Part shown: positions 10,409 to 17,812 of the stretch, in pieces
How positions within the stretch are numbered: the stretch's first letter is position 1
How the letters are laid out: each line of letters begins with the position of its first letter
Origin: a bacterium
GTDB taxonomy: Bacteria > Latescibacterota > Latescibacteria > Latescibacterales > Latescibacteraceae
Direction of reading: 5' to 3'
Assembly: GCA_021372535.1 (NCBI GenBank)
Contig: JAJFUH010000018.1
Span: forward strand, 11,641 to 75,640
DNA: 64,000 nt
Made by a program: the position numbers and the translations under genes
Notes under the pieces: model-generated
What the model was told of the DNA's origin: nothing
Database searches by the model: none
The model's input: only the letters and a program-made list of their open reading frames with translations

Positions 10409-10574
10409 GACCTATTATCTTAGATTTTGCTCTTATTTTCCTGTATCTGCTAGAATCACTAGAATCAATTATTGAATCATAATGTTTGTCATTATCAATA
10501 GAAACATCTTCATTTCCGTATGAAAATGATTCTGGTGAATGTTTATCTTTTTCATCAAGATATTTGTGATTCAT
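10395..10574 (-). CDS. small acidic 59-residue protein, middle gene of the cassette
   Basis: A short ORF read on the minus strand from ATG 10574 to TAA 10395. A strong GGAGG lies six bases before the ATG. It overlaps the upstream TIGR04255-like gene by 20 bases and the downstream gene by 14 bases, the pattern of a coupled operon. The product begins MNHKYLDEKDKHSP, is rich in Asp, Ser and Tyr (DSIIDSSDSSRYRK) and ends in a basic stretch. It has no recognisable domain. The ribosome-binding site and double overlap are the main evidence that it is real. Confidence 0.7.
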   Translation of the reverse strand: MNHKYLDEKDKHSPESFSYGNEDVSIDNDKHYDSIIDSSDSSRYRKIRAKSKIIGHVQE

Positions 10575-11319
10575 TGTTAACCTCCATTAGGCTTCTCAAA
10601 TCTTTTTTAATGCTTTTTTCAAATAATAATTTGGCTTCTTTTCTCGCTTTATCCAGAAACTCAATCACTCTATTTTCATCATAATCATGGGAATAACAAT
10701 CAATATCAATAATAAATTCTTTTCTTGATATTTTTGCTGGGTATTCTGGATTGTATATACCACAAATATAGTTAATACTTAAATCCTCTTTATTAATAGT
10801 TGAAGTTGTCATGATTCTCGACAATGTATCTTTATCATTGAAAAAATCTATTGGAGAAATTAATTTGGTGTTTATATAATTATTCCATTCTAATGGATTA
10901 CCAGTCCTAATAATTATTTCATTAATGTATCTTAGACCAATTCTTTTAATGTTCAAAGGTCGATAAATAACAGAAAATACATCATATAAATTTTTAACAT
11001 CATTTTTAAAATCATGAAAATTTATATATTTTTGATTTTCAAGTGATACAAAATTATATTGGATTAAAATAGTCTTGTTTTTCTTGGGATTGTATATTCT
11101 ATGAATATTATGAATACCTGGTCGTTCAAGTTTTATTTCACCATCAGGTAATTTCGTTGTTTGTATTAAATTTTCTATTTTGTTATTATATTCTGGAAAT
11201 TCCATTCTGACTTTTTCTTGTAATTCAATGGGTAATTCAGTGTCGATTTTTAGAATTGGTGAGAAATCTATTCTAAAAATTACATTGGTTAAGAAATTTT
11301 TTGCGTAACTCTTTGACAT
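10555..11319 (-). CDS. TIGR04255-like family protein, first gene of the cassette
   Basis: The 254-residue protein resembles the sporadically distributed family TIGR04255. The N-terminus SKSYAKNFLTNVIFRIDFSP matches the usual start (a short basic stretch, then a beta strand with R-x-D/F-x-P), and a central IKRIGLRYINEI with flanking strands is also typical. The molecular function of the family is not established. It is the first gene after a consensus promoter at 11362-11390 and is translationally linked to two further genes. The patchy distribution and AT-rich composition suggest horizontal acquisition. Confidence 0.7.
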   Translation of the reverse strand: MSKSYAKNFLTNVIFRIDFSPILKIDTELPIELQEKVRMEFPEYNNKIENLIQTTKLPDGEIKLERPGIHNIHRIYNPKKNKTILIQYNFVSLENQKYINFHDFKNDVKNLYDVFSVIYRPLNIKRIGLRYINEIIIRTGNPLEWNNYINTKLISPIDFFNDKDTLSRIMTTSTINKEDLSINYICGIYNPEYPAKISRKEFIIDIDCYSHDYDENRVIEFLDKARKEAKLLFEKSIKKDLRSLMEVNNESQIS

Positions 11320-11361
11320 AAAAAACTCATTTGTTGTAAAATTGCGTTCTAGTTAAAAAGA

Positions 11362-11390
11362 TTTATATATTATCCTTGTTTGCATGTCAA
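11362..11390 (-). promoter_or_regulatory. sigma70-type promoter of the three-gene cassette
   Basis: On the minus strand TTGACA (11390-11385) and TATAAA (11367-11362) are separated by exactly 17 bases, an almost perfect consensus. The predicted transcript starts about 35 bases before the first ATG. It is divergent from the rplM promoter about 190 bases away. Confidence 0.75.
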
Positions 11391-11576
11391 GTGAAATTTT
11401 ACTACTTTTTATACTATATCATTGGTAATAAGTTTCATTGTTCTATTATATTTTTAACATAAAGAAGTTTAGTTATTGAAAAAAAACGAATCTCTCAGTC
11501 AGCATTACGACACTTCAAAATAATTAGGATCATTAATTATTACGGGAAAGAAATAGGTAATCTTTATTGAAGAAGC

Positions 11577-11605
11577 TTGACATTATTTTTTCTTTTCATT
11601 ATATT
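11577..11605 (+). promoter_or_regulatory. sigma70-type promoter of the rplM operon
   Basis: TTGACA (11577-11582) and TATATT (11600-11605) are separated by 17 bases in an AT-rich context. The predicted start near 11612 gives a leader of about 59 bases before rplM. This is the only strong promoter seen for the ribosomal protein block. The rest of the 11320-11670 gap is AT-rich with no gene. Confidence 0.75.
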
Positions 11606-11670
11606 TGTAAACTCTGTATCATGGAATATTATGGAGTTCAGAGCGATAGACCGAAAAGGAGTAATCGGGC

Positions 11671-12099
11671 ATGAAAACCTATGTAACAAAACCTGATGAT
11701 GTCGAACGTAAATGGTATGTCGTCGACGCTGAGGGTAAAGTGCTGGGAAGGCTTGCCACGGAGGTTGCCACAATCCTGCGGGGAAAGAAAAAGCCGATTT
11801 TCCAGCCGAATATGGATGCCGGGGATTATGTCATTATCATCAATGCCGACAAGGTAGTATTGACCGGCCTGAAAGAGGATAAGAAAAAGTATTTTATCCA
11901 GAGCCGTTATGCCGGGCATTCCGGGCATGTCACATTGAGGAAGCTGCGTGAAAACAATCCCGGCCGTATAGTCGAGAAAGCCATCAAGGGCATGCTCCCT
12001 CACAATGCTCTCGGCCGTCAGATGTACCGTAAACTGCATGTTTACACGGGACCGAGTCACCGGCATGCGGCGCAGAAACCTGTACCGTTCGAGATATAA
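11671..12099 (+). CDS. rplM: 50S ribosomal protein L13
   Basis: L13 is an early-assembling 23S rRNA-binding protein of the large subunit. The 142 residues are full length: KTYVTKPDDVERKWYVVDAE, GKVLGRLATEVATILRGK, the conserved GDYVIIINADKVVLTG, and KGMLPHNALGRQMYRKLHVY. AAGGAG lies about nine bases before the ATG. It opens the rplM-rpsI-rpsB-tsf-pyrH-frr run. Confidence 0.98.
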   Translation: MKTYVTKPDDVERKWYVVDAEGKVLGRLATEVATILRGKKKPIFQPNMDAGDYVIIINADKVVLTGLKEDKKKYFIQSRYAGHSGHVTLRKLRENNPGRIVEKAIKGMLPHNALGRQMYRKLHVYTGPSHRHAAQKPVPFEI

Positions 12100-12207
12100 T
12101 CCGTTACTCGGCGAAGTATTTATTAAGCGATATGCGTAATAAAAAGACAGTAAAAACAGCTCCGATGATTTACGATAGTATTATACAGCCTGAAAGGAGG
12201 ATATCTC

Positions 12208-12600
12208 TTGGCTGAAACCTTTTATATGGCTACAGGGAAGCGTAAAAACGCAATAGCCCGTATCCGGCTCAAGTCAGGTACCGGTAAAATTCTCGTCAAC
12301 GGACAGGGAGTGAAAGAGTACTTCCGCCGTGAGTCTGCACTTCCCTTTATTGAACAGCCGCTTGAACTGACCGAGCAGCTCGGCAAGGTCGATGTTCTGG
12401 CAAATATCAGAGGCGGCGGATTGAGCGGGCAGGCAGGCGCGCTGAGGCACGGCATATCGAGAGCGTTGATCGAAATGAACCCCGAGTTGAGGCAGGTTCT
12501 GAAACGTGCCGGGCTCATTACCCGTGACCCGCGGGTCAAAGAGCGCAAAAAGTACGGTTTGGCTGGCGCCCGAAGAGCATACCAGTTCTCCAAACGGTAA
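12208..12600 (+). CDS. rpsI: 30S ribosomal protein S9
   Basis: S9 contacts P-site tRNA with its C-terminal tail. The 130 residues include [19 protein letters not shown], the central [19 protein letters not shown] and the terminal [24 protein letters not shown], ending in the universal Lys-Arg. The start is a TTG preceded by AAAGGAGG at a suitable distance. It follows rplM by 108 bases, as in most bacteria. Confidence 0.98.
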   Translation: MAETFYMATGKRKNAIARIRLKSGTGKILVNGQGVKEYFRRESALPFIEQPLELTEQLGKVDVLANIRGGGLSGQAGALRHGISRALIEMNPELRQVLKRAGLITRDPRVKERKKYGLAGARRAYQFSKR

Positions 12601-12620
12601 TGTGTTGTATCAAATTCACA

Positions 12621-12678
12621 CGTTCCGGGACGACAGGGTTGTTGCCGCCCAGCGGTTGCCCGTCGAATGATCGGAACG
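12621..12678 (+). promoter_or_regulatory. structured RNA leader before rpsB (putative ribosomal-protein autoregulatory site)
   Basis: The spacer folds into a nested stem-loop: CGTTCCG (12621-12627) pairs with CGGAACG (12672-12678), CGACAGGG (12631-12638) with CCCGTCG (12659-12665), and CCGC with GCGG around a CCA loop at 12645-12655. It ends 33 bases before the rpsB GTG and is not followed by a U-tract, so it is not a simple terminator. S2-dependent leader regulation of rpsB-tsf is known in other bacteria. That this hairpin does the same is inference. Confidence 0.5.
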
Positions 12679-12711
12679 GAGGCATAAACAGTTTAAAAAG
12701 AGGATTCAACC

Positions 12712-13701
12712 GTGTCGGAAGTGACTATCCAGGAACTTCTTGAGGCCGGTGTGCATTTCGGTCACCAGACCAGGCGCTGGAACCCCAAGATGAAAAAGTT
12801 CATTTTTACCGAACGCAACAACATCTACATAATTGACCTCCAGAAAACCCAGCAGATGCTCAAAAACGCCTGTGATGCCGTCCGTGAGACAGCAGCAAAA
12901 GGCGAATCAATACTTTTTGTCGGAACGAAACCCCAGGCCGCAACGATCATCAAAGATGAAGCGATCAAGAGTAACCAGTTTTTCGTGACCAATCGCTGGC
13001 TCGGCGGCATGCTTACCAATTTCAGGACAATCAGACAGAGTGTCAAGCGGCTGGAACATCTCGAAAAAATGGCTGGCGACGGGACCTACGAGCATCTCAC
13101 CAAAAAAGAGGTGCTGACTCATGAAAAACACCGTGACCGTCTGACCCAGGTGCTCGATGGCATCCGTAACATGAACAGGATTCCCGGTCTGCTTATTATT
13201 GTTGACACGAAAAAGGAAAAAATTGCGGTCAACGAGGCAAACCGTCTCGGTATACCTATCTGTGCGATTCTCGATACAAACTGCGATCCTGATCCCATAA
13301 CATTCCCGATTCCCGGAAATGATGATGCGATTCGTTCGATACAGCTTCTCCTCTCGAAAATCACCGCATCCATTCTCGAGGGTCTGCAGTTGCGTGTCGA
13401 TGAAGCCGCTCTGGCCGAAAAGGAAGAACTCGCCGAAGAAGCCGCGCGGGAGGAAGCACGGGCAAAACGTCGTCTGGCAGCCGCTAAGGAACCCAAAGAG
13501 CTCGTCGGCGACGAGGATGAAGTCATTGAAGAACCTGACGATGTGCTCAAGGAATCCAAAAAACCCATCCGTAAGAGACCGAAACCGGTCGAGGATGAAG
13601 AGGATAAAGGCGCTGCCCGTCATCGATCCAGACCCAGGCGGCCTCAGAAGAAGGTCGATGCCGAAGGAAAAGAAATAATTAGCAAGGAAGCAGCCGGCTG
13701 A
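12712..13701 (+). CDS. rpsB: 30S ribosomal protein S2 with long charged C-terminal extension
   Basis: S2 joins the 30S subunit late and is needed to recruit S1. Residues 1-235 are a normal S2 (TIQELLEAGVHFGHQTRRWN, FVTNRWLGGMLTNFRTIRQS, LGIPICAILDTNCDPDPI). A further 90 or so residues follow, dominated by Glu, Lys, Arg and Ala (AEEAAREEARAKRRLAAAKE) and ending in a basic, probably disordered tail. Most S2 proteins stop near 240-260 residues. The GTG start follows an AGAGGA site. tsf is downstream, the classical pair. Confidence 0.97.
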   Translation: MSEVTIQELLEAGVHFGHQTRRWNPKMKKFIFTERNNIYIIDLQKTQQMLKNACDAVRETAAKGESILFVGTKPQAATIIKDEAIKSNQFFVTNRWLGGMLTNFRTIRQSVKRLEHLEKMAGDGTYEHLTKKEVLTHEKHRDRLTQVLDGIRNMNRIPGLLIIVDTKKEKIAVNEANRLGIPICAILDTNCDPDPITFPIPGNDDAIRSIQLLLSKITASILEGLQLRVDEAALAEKEELAEEAAREEARAKRRLAAAKEPKELVGDEDEVIEEPDDVLKESKKPIRKRPKPVEDEEDKGAARHRSRPRRPQKKVDAEGKEIISKEAAG

Positions 13702-13784
13702 GAAAAGAGAATTGAGAACAGGGAAGTGGCAGGAATTACTGCCGAATTTTTCCTTTTTCATATAGTATGAAAGGAATTGTACCT

Positions 13785-14384
13785 ATGGATGTTTCCTCAA
13801 AAGATGTCATGGCTCTCCGTGAGAAAACCGGAGCGGGCATGATGGACTGTAAAAAGGCGATCATCGAAGCCAATGGCAACATGGAGAAAGCGGCGGATAT
13901 TCTCCGTGAGAAAGGCATTGCTTCAGCCCAGAAACGTTCAGGCCGCGAGACAAAACACGGATACATAGCGGTGTATGTACATCATGGTTCAAGGCTTGCC
14001 ACCATGGTTGAGGTGGACTGCGAAACCGATTTTGTATCCCGGAATGAAGAATTTCAGACTTTTGCCCAGAATGTTGCGATGCATATTGCCGCAGCGGCGC
14101 CGCTTGCCATATCCTCCGAGGATCTCGATCCGGCGGTTGTGGCGAAGGAACGCGAGATTTATAAAGCCCAGGCGCTGAACGAGGGTAAAAAACCGGAATT
14201 TGTCGATAAAATCGTTGACGGCCGCATCAAAAAATTCTATTCCGAAGCCTGTCTTTTGGATCAGATATATATCCGCGACGAGACCAAGAAGAAGACGGTC
14301 AAGGACCTGCTCAGCGAACTGACCGGCAAGATCGGGGAAAACATCGTCATCAAGCAGTTTGCCCGTTTCCAGGTCGGGGCATAA
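13785..14384 (+). CDS. tsf: translation elongation factor Ts
   Basis: EF-Ts is the guanine-nucleotide exchange factor of EF-Tu. I chose ATG 13785 (MDVSSKDVMALREKTGAGMM) because AAAGGA lies nine bases upstream; the ATG at 13767 would put that site inside the gene. The protein has 199 residues, the short single-core form. The N-terminal UBA-like domain (LREKTGAGMMDCKKAIIEAN) and the core signature VEVDCETDFVSRNEEF are intact. It sits in the canonical rpsB-tsf-pyrH-frr order. Confidence 0.97.
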   Translation: MDVSSKDVMALREKTGAGMMDCKKAIIEANGNMEKAADILREKGIASAQKRSGRETKHGYIAVYVHHGSRLATMVEVDCETDFVSRNEEFQTFAQNVAMHIAAAAPLAISSEDLDPAVVAKEREIYKAQALNEGKKPEFVDKIVDGRIKKFYSEACLLDQIYIRDETKKKTVKDLLSELTGKIGENIVIKQFARFQVGA

Positions 14385-14388
14385 GTAC

Positions 14389-15111
14389 ATGGAACCCTAC
14401 AGGAGGATACTGCTCAAGCTTTCCGGCGAGGCTCTCTCCGGGAAGCTCGGGTACGGGTTTGACTCCGCAGCCATGACGAGCTTCTGCAGCCAGATAAGGG
14501 CTGTCCATGACACGGGAGTCGAAATCGCCATCGTTATCGGCGGAGGAAACATTTTCCGCGGGCTCAAGGCTTCCTCGAAGGGAATGGACCGCAGCACCGC
14601 GGACAGCATGGGCATGCTTGCGACCATGATCAACGGCCTTGCGCTCCGCGATGCGCTCGAACAGCAGGGGCTCACCGCAAGCCACATGTCCTCGCTCCCC
14701 GTGACCGGGCTTGTGGAGCCGTTTGTCCGCAAAAAGGCTGTCAGCTACCTGTCCAAGGGCCATACGGTTATCTTTTCGGGCGGCACCGGCAATCCCTATT
14801 TTTCCACCGATACCGCCGCATCGCTCAGGGCTGCCCAGATCGACGCCGATGTCATACTCAAGGGCACCAAGGTCGACGGGGTTTACGAGGGCGATCCCGT
14901 GCTCGATCCGTCACTGAAAAAGTTCGACGTTATTTCCTATACCGAGGTTCTCAAACGGAATCTCGGAGTTATGGATGCAACCGCGATTGCAATGTGCAGA
15001 GAAAATCATATTCCCATCATTGTGTTCAACCTCACCAGAGAGGGCGCTCTTCTCAGGGTTGTACGGGGTGAACAGGTCGGAACGATTGTAAAGGAGGTAG
15101 AGCATGGATAA
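14389..15111 (+). CDS. pyrH: uridylate kinase PyrH
   Basis: PyrH phosphorylates UMP to UDP. It belongs to the amino-acid kinase fold and is hexameric and allosteric in bacteria. The start ATG 14389 gives MEPYRRILLKLSGEALSG, the expected N-terminus, four bases after the tsf stop; an in-frame extension to 14359 would overlap tsf. Visible motifs are VIGGGNIFRG, GMLATMINGLALRDALE and SGGTGNPYFSTDTAASLRA. It overlaps frr by eight bases. Confidence 0.97.
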   Translation: MEPYRRILLKLSGEALSGKLGYGFDSAAMTSFCSQIRAVHDTGVEIAIVIGGGNIFRGLKASSKGMDRSTADSMGMLATMINGLALRDALEQQGLTASHMSSLPVTGLVEPFVRKKAVSYLSKGHTVIFSGGTGNPYFSTDTAASLRAAQIDADVILKGTKVDGVYEGDPVLDPSLKKFDVISYTEVLKRNLGVMDATAIAMCRENHIPIIVFNLTREGALLRVVRGEQVGTIVKEVEHG

Positions 15112-15661
15112 GGACTTGCGTGCTGTTACGGTCGAACATATGAAAAAAGCCGTCGAACACCTCAGCCATGAACTGTCAACGATACGAACCGGCAGAGCTT
15201 CCGCCTCCCTGCTCGATACGATCAAGGTGAATTATTACGGGACGCCGACTCCGCTGAACCATGTGGCGAATATTTCGGTTCCGGATTCGAAAACGATCAT
15301 GATCCAGCCGTTCCAGCAGAACCTCATTGGCGATGTCGAGAAGGCGATTCAGGCGAGCGATCTCGGCCTCACTCCGAACAGCGACGGCCATGTGATACGT
15401 CTGCCCATTCCGCAGCTCACCGAGGAACGCCGCAAGGACATTCTCAAGCTTGTAAAGAAACTGGGCGAGGACACCAAGGTCGCAATCCGCAACATCCGCC
15501 GTGACGCCATCGAAAAGATGCGGGTGATGAAAAAGGACAGCAAGATCACCGAGGATGACCTCCACCGGGGCGAAAAGGAAGCCCAGGAGATCACCGACAA
15601 ACATATTACCGAAGTCGACCAGGTGATCGCTGTGAAGGAAAAAGAGGTCATGACGGTGTAA
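15104..15661 (+). CDS. frr: ribosome recycling factor
   Basis: RRF splits post-termination ribosomes together with EF-G. The 185 residues match the family throughout: LSTIRTGRASASLLDTIKV, YGTPTPLNHVANISVPD, and LGLTPNSDGHVIRLPIPQLTEERR. The ATG lies inside the pyrH terminus with AAGGAGGT just upstream, so the two are coupled. It is the last gene of the operon and is followed by a terminator. Confidence 0.98.
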   Translation: MDKDLRAVTVEHMKKAVEHLSHELSTIRTGRASASLLDTIKVNYYGTPTPLNHVANISVPDSKTIMIQPFQQNLIGDVEKAIQASDLGLTPNSDGHVIRLPIPQLTEERRKDILKLVKKLGEDTKVAIRNIRRDAIEKMRVMKKDSKITEDDLHRGEKEAQEITDKHITEVDQVIAVKEKEVMTV

Positions 15662-15693
15662 GTGTTCATTGGCGATAGAGATAAAAATGTATA

Positions 15694-15726
15694 AAAAAGG
15701 CACTCCGGAGCGGGGTGCCTTTTTTT
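15694..15726 (+). terminator. rho-independent terminator of the ribosomal operon
   Basis: AAAAAGGCAC and GTGCCTTTTTT form a stem around TCCGGAGCGG, followed by a T-run. It lies 33 bases after the frr stop. Confidence 0.85.
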
Positions 15727-15745
15727 GGATAATTTTCATTATGGA

Positions 15746-15767
15746 GGGGCAATTCATGAATTGCCCC
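15746..15767. repeat. perfect 22-bp palindrome, dispersed repeat
   Basis: GGGGCAATTCA is followed directly by its reverse complement. A diverged copy lies at the right end of the window (about 63978-64000). It sits at the left edge of the retron island. The remainder of 15768-16005 is AT-rich and has no evident gene. Confidence 0.7.
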
Positions 15768-16005
15768 TACGGATAAATTAATGGCTATACTAACCGAAAG
15801 TATAGCCCTCTTCATGTCCTTTGAATATACTTCCTTTGTATGGTGCAGGATTACACTGGAGCAGCGAAACAACTTCCTTTTGTACTTGCTGAGGAAAAAG
15901 GACTGAAGGGGAAGGGGGGTGAATTTAAATATTTATATATACACTGTTGTAATTCATTCAAATGTATAATTGTGATATAGATGCGTTTATAAAATTTAAT
16001 TTTTA

Positions 16006-16913
16006 TTAACAATTATTCATTATTTTTTGTTTAGTCGAAATGAAAAGATTAGGTTCTATCTGTTGAGCGGCCTGTATTTTACCTAAAATTGATTTTTTCA
16101 ATTGAAGAGAGGCGTTTATATTATAAGCGTTTAAATCATCTACTATTTTTTTCCTTAGTCTATTCGGAACCTTTAAATCATTATCAGGGGAAATCATACA
16201 TCCTGTAACAATTTTATATCTTTTTTTAGAAAAAAACTTTGTTTTTTCCTCTTTCATTGAATGTCCATTTCTTTTAAGTTCTTTTCCTATTTGATAAGAC
16301 AATGTTTTTGAAATTGATTTATCAGAAGAAAAAGTAATATCGTCTACAAAAACACTAAATATTAAACCATTTGTATGGGCATATTTATTCATTTTATCGA
16401 ACATGTCTTTGTAAGCCCAAAATGCTACTATTTGACTTGTTGGACTTCCAGTCGGTAAATAGTCATTATATACAACCAAATCTGTTAAAAACCAGGCAAC
16501 ATCTTCACACATAAGATATTTATAACGAAATAATTTAAATATATATTCCCGTTTGCAATTTGGATAGAATGATTTTATATCTATGTTTATAAGATTATTT
16601 GCGTTAATATGAAACTTTGCATTATCTACATAACAAAAGCCTTTTTTACCTGAGAATAAATAATATGGTAATTCTATGCGAGAAATAAGAATTTGTAACC
16701 TTTTTTGTATTTTCTTTATTTTATCAACTGGTTCACAAATTGTTCTTTCTTTACCTTTTTTATCTTTTTTAAGGTAAATTTTATAATGCTTTTTTTTCAA
16801 TATAATTTTACTTCAGATAATGACGTCCCTAATAATGTGCATAGCTTTCTTTTATTTGAAATATGATATAAGGGACTTTGTTCGAGCTTATATGTTTTAA
16901 TAGTATTGCCCAT
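16006..16913 (-). CDS. retron reverse transcriptase, apparently frameshifted
   Basis: The main frame (16800-16006) holds the catalytic RT: the retron-specific NAKFH (NAxxH, region X), INIDIKSFYP with the first catalytic Asp, LPTGSPTSQ, FVDD (usual YADD) and IVTGCMIS (VTG, region Y). It starts only at a poor TTG and lacks the usual N-terminus. That segment is in the next frame: ATG 16913, after AAGG and inside the end of the HTH gene, encodes KTYKLEQSPLYHISNKRKL and LLGTSLSEVKLY before a TGA at 16797. One extra A in the A-run at 16806-16809 would join the halves into a protein of about 300 residues. It may be a pseudogene, an assembly indel or recoded. Confidence 0.85.
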
Positions 16914-17208
16914 TTTCTATACCTTGAAGAAGGGATATAATTTTTTTTCTTGTAGTTTTTTTAATTTTTGTTTTAAATTTTTCTTTTATTTCTTGATTTA
17001 AATTATCAAATTGTTCAGAAAAAAATAATATTGTCGAGGGCTTTACTTTAAAAACCTCCGAATATTTTTTAATTAGTTCAAGTGAAGGTGTTTTTTTATT
17101 GTTTTCAATTTCAGATAGATAGCTTTGTGAGATTGATAATTTTTTTGCCAACTCATTAGCCTTTAAATCATGAAATACTCTTAATAATCGTAAAGCTTCA
17201 TTTATCAT
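16897..17208 (-). CDS. XRE-family helix-turn-helix protein of the retron
   Basis: A 103-residue protein with a single N-terminal XRE/Cro HTH (LKANELAKKLSISQSYLSEIENNKKTPSLELIKKYSEVF), then a basic helical tail (FKTKIKKTTRKKIISLLQG). I place the start at ATG 17208 because GGAG lies six bases before it; the ATG at 17220 would put that site inside the gene. It lies between the structured RNA and the RT gene and overlaps the RT start by 17 bases. It could be autorepressor, effector or both. From memory, an HTH partner of this kind characterises type VI retrons; that assignment is inference. Confidence 0.82.
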   Translation of the reverse strand: MINEALRLLRVFHDLKANELAKKLSISQSYLSEIENNKKTPSLELIKKYSEVFKVKPSTILFFSEQFDNLNQEIKEKFKTKIKKTTRKKIISLLQGIENGQYY

Positions 17209-17249
17209 AATTATCTCCATAAGAATTTAAGTAAAATTGTGAGTAAGTT

Positions 17250-17319
17250 AATAATCATTAAACAATTCAATAAATTTAATGATTATTTGGATAATGATTT
17301 TTCTATGTTTCCATAGAAA
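17250..17319 (-). other. two strong hairpins between the msd RNA and the HTH gene
   Basis: AATAATCATTAAA (17250-17262) pairs perfectly with TTTAATGATTATT (17275-17287) over 13 bp with a 12-base loop. A second hairpin, CTATG/CATAG extended to eight pairs, sits at 17300-17319 with a four-base loop. Neither ends in a U-tract in the direction of transcription, so they look like RNA structure or protein-binding sites in the leader of the HTH mRNA rather than terminators. Confidence 0.55.
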
Positions 17320-17335
17320 TTTCAGAACCCATTTA

Positions 17336-17634
17336 ACGAGAAATGATACTTGGTTTCTCATTTCTTTTAACCTTTCTACCTGCCAATCATGGTTATTTCC
17401 ATGAATGTTGACAGATCGCCGCTTAGAAAGGTTAGGTTATCATTTCTTTTGTCCTCACAATTTTATTTGAAGCAGCAGTATCGCCAAGCTGCTTTGAGTG
17501 ACATCGAAAAGAGGAGGAGAAAAACCATCCTACACCTTATCGATGCCCCAAAATTTTGAGTTGTTGTAACAACTCTCAAGCAGTTTTACTGCTCACATAA
17601 AAAATGCGGCATAGACCATATATAGGACCAAGTG
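17336..17634 (-). ncRNA. putative retron msr-msd RNA
   Basis: Read on the minus strand from about 17634. A short a1-like ACTTGGT (17633-17627) is complementary to ACCAAGT at 17354-17348 (candidate a1/a2). Between them lie small msr-like stem-loops at 17579-17593, 17558-17575, 17500-17547 and 17470-17494. A long msd-like hairpin follows: TAGAAAGGTT/AACCTTTCTA at 17369-17378 and 17424-17433, continued by seven plus six pairs up to a six-base loop at 17393-17398, within an outer 10-bp stem (17339-17348/17438-17447). Size, position and shape fit a retron ncRNA. The branching G and exact ends are not determined. Confidence 0.7.
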
Positions 17635-17640
17635 ATACAT

Positions 17641-17689
17641 AATATACAATATTTAGCGAATATGTCAACGTTTATTTCGCTAATAGCGA
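17641..17689 (-). promoter_or_regulatory. retron promoter with overlapping inverted-repeat operator
   Basis: TTGACA (17668-17663) and TATATT (17646-17641) are 16 bases apart, so transcription should begin near 17634, right at the a1 candidate. Three copies of the half-site TAGCGA surround the -35 box: TTAGCGAA (17653-17660), TTCGCTAA (17676-17683) and TAGCGA (17684-17689), the last two forming a palindrome. This is the kind of operator an XRE protein binds, which suggests autoregulation by the HTH gene. Confidence 0.65.
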
Positions 17690-17750
17690 TATTTTTTATA
17701 GGTATAATTATTTTTACATATTGAAATAGTATTACATAATATAATTATAA

Positions 17751-17788
17751 AACACAGAAAGGCCCATGAAACCGGGCCTTTCTGTGTT
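17751..17788 (-). terminator. 15-bp perfect hairpin terminator
   Basis: AACACAGAAAGGCCC pairs with GGGCCTTTCTGTGTT around ATGAAACC. It lies directly after the stop of the truncated sorting-domain gene on the minus strand, and between that gene and the retron promoter. A near-identical hairpin follows the intact paralogue at 20611-20638. Confidence 0.8.
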
Positions 17789-17812
17789 TAACATGCTTAA
17801 AAGGGGGGGAAA

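Noticed and set aside
16797-16815. Programmed -1 frameshift in the RT gene
   Set aside because: A four-A run is present, but there is no canonical X-XXY-YYZ heptamer; an indel or gene decay is simpler.
16006-16913. Group II intron or diversity-generating retroelement as the source of the RT
   Set aside because: There is no maturase/endonuclease domain, intron domain V or template/variable repeat pair, whereas the retron-specific NAxxH and VTG motifs are present.
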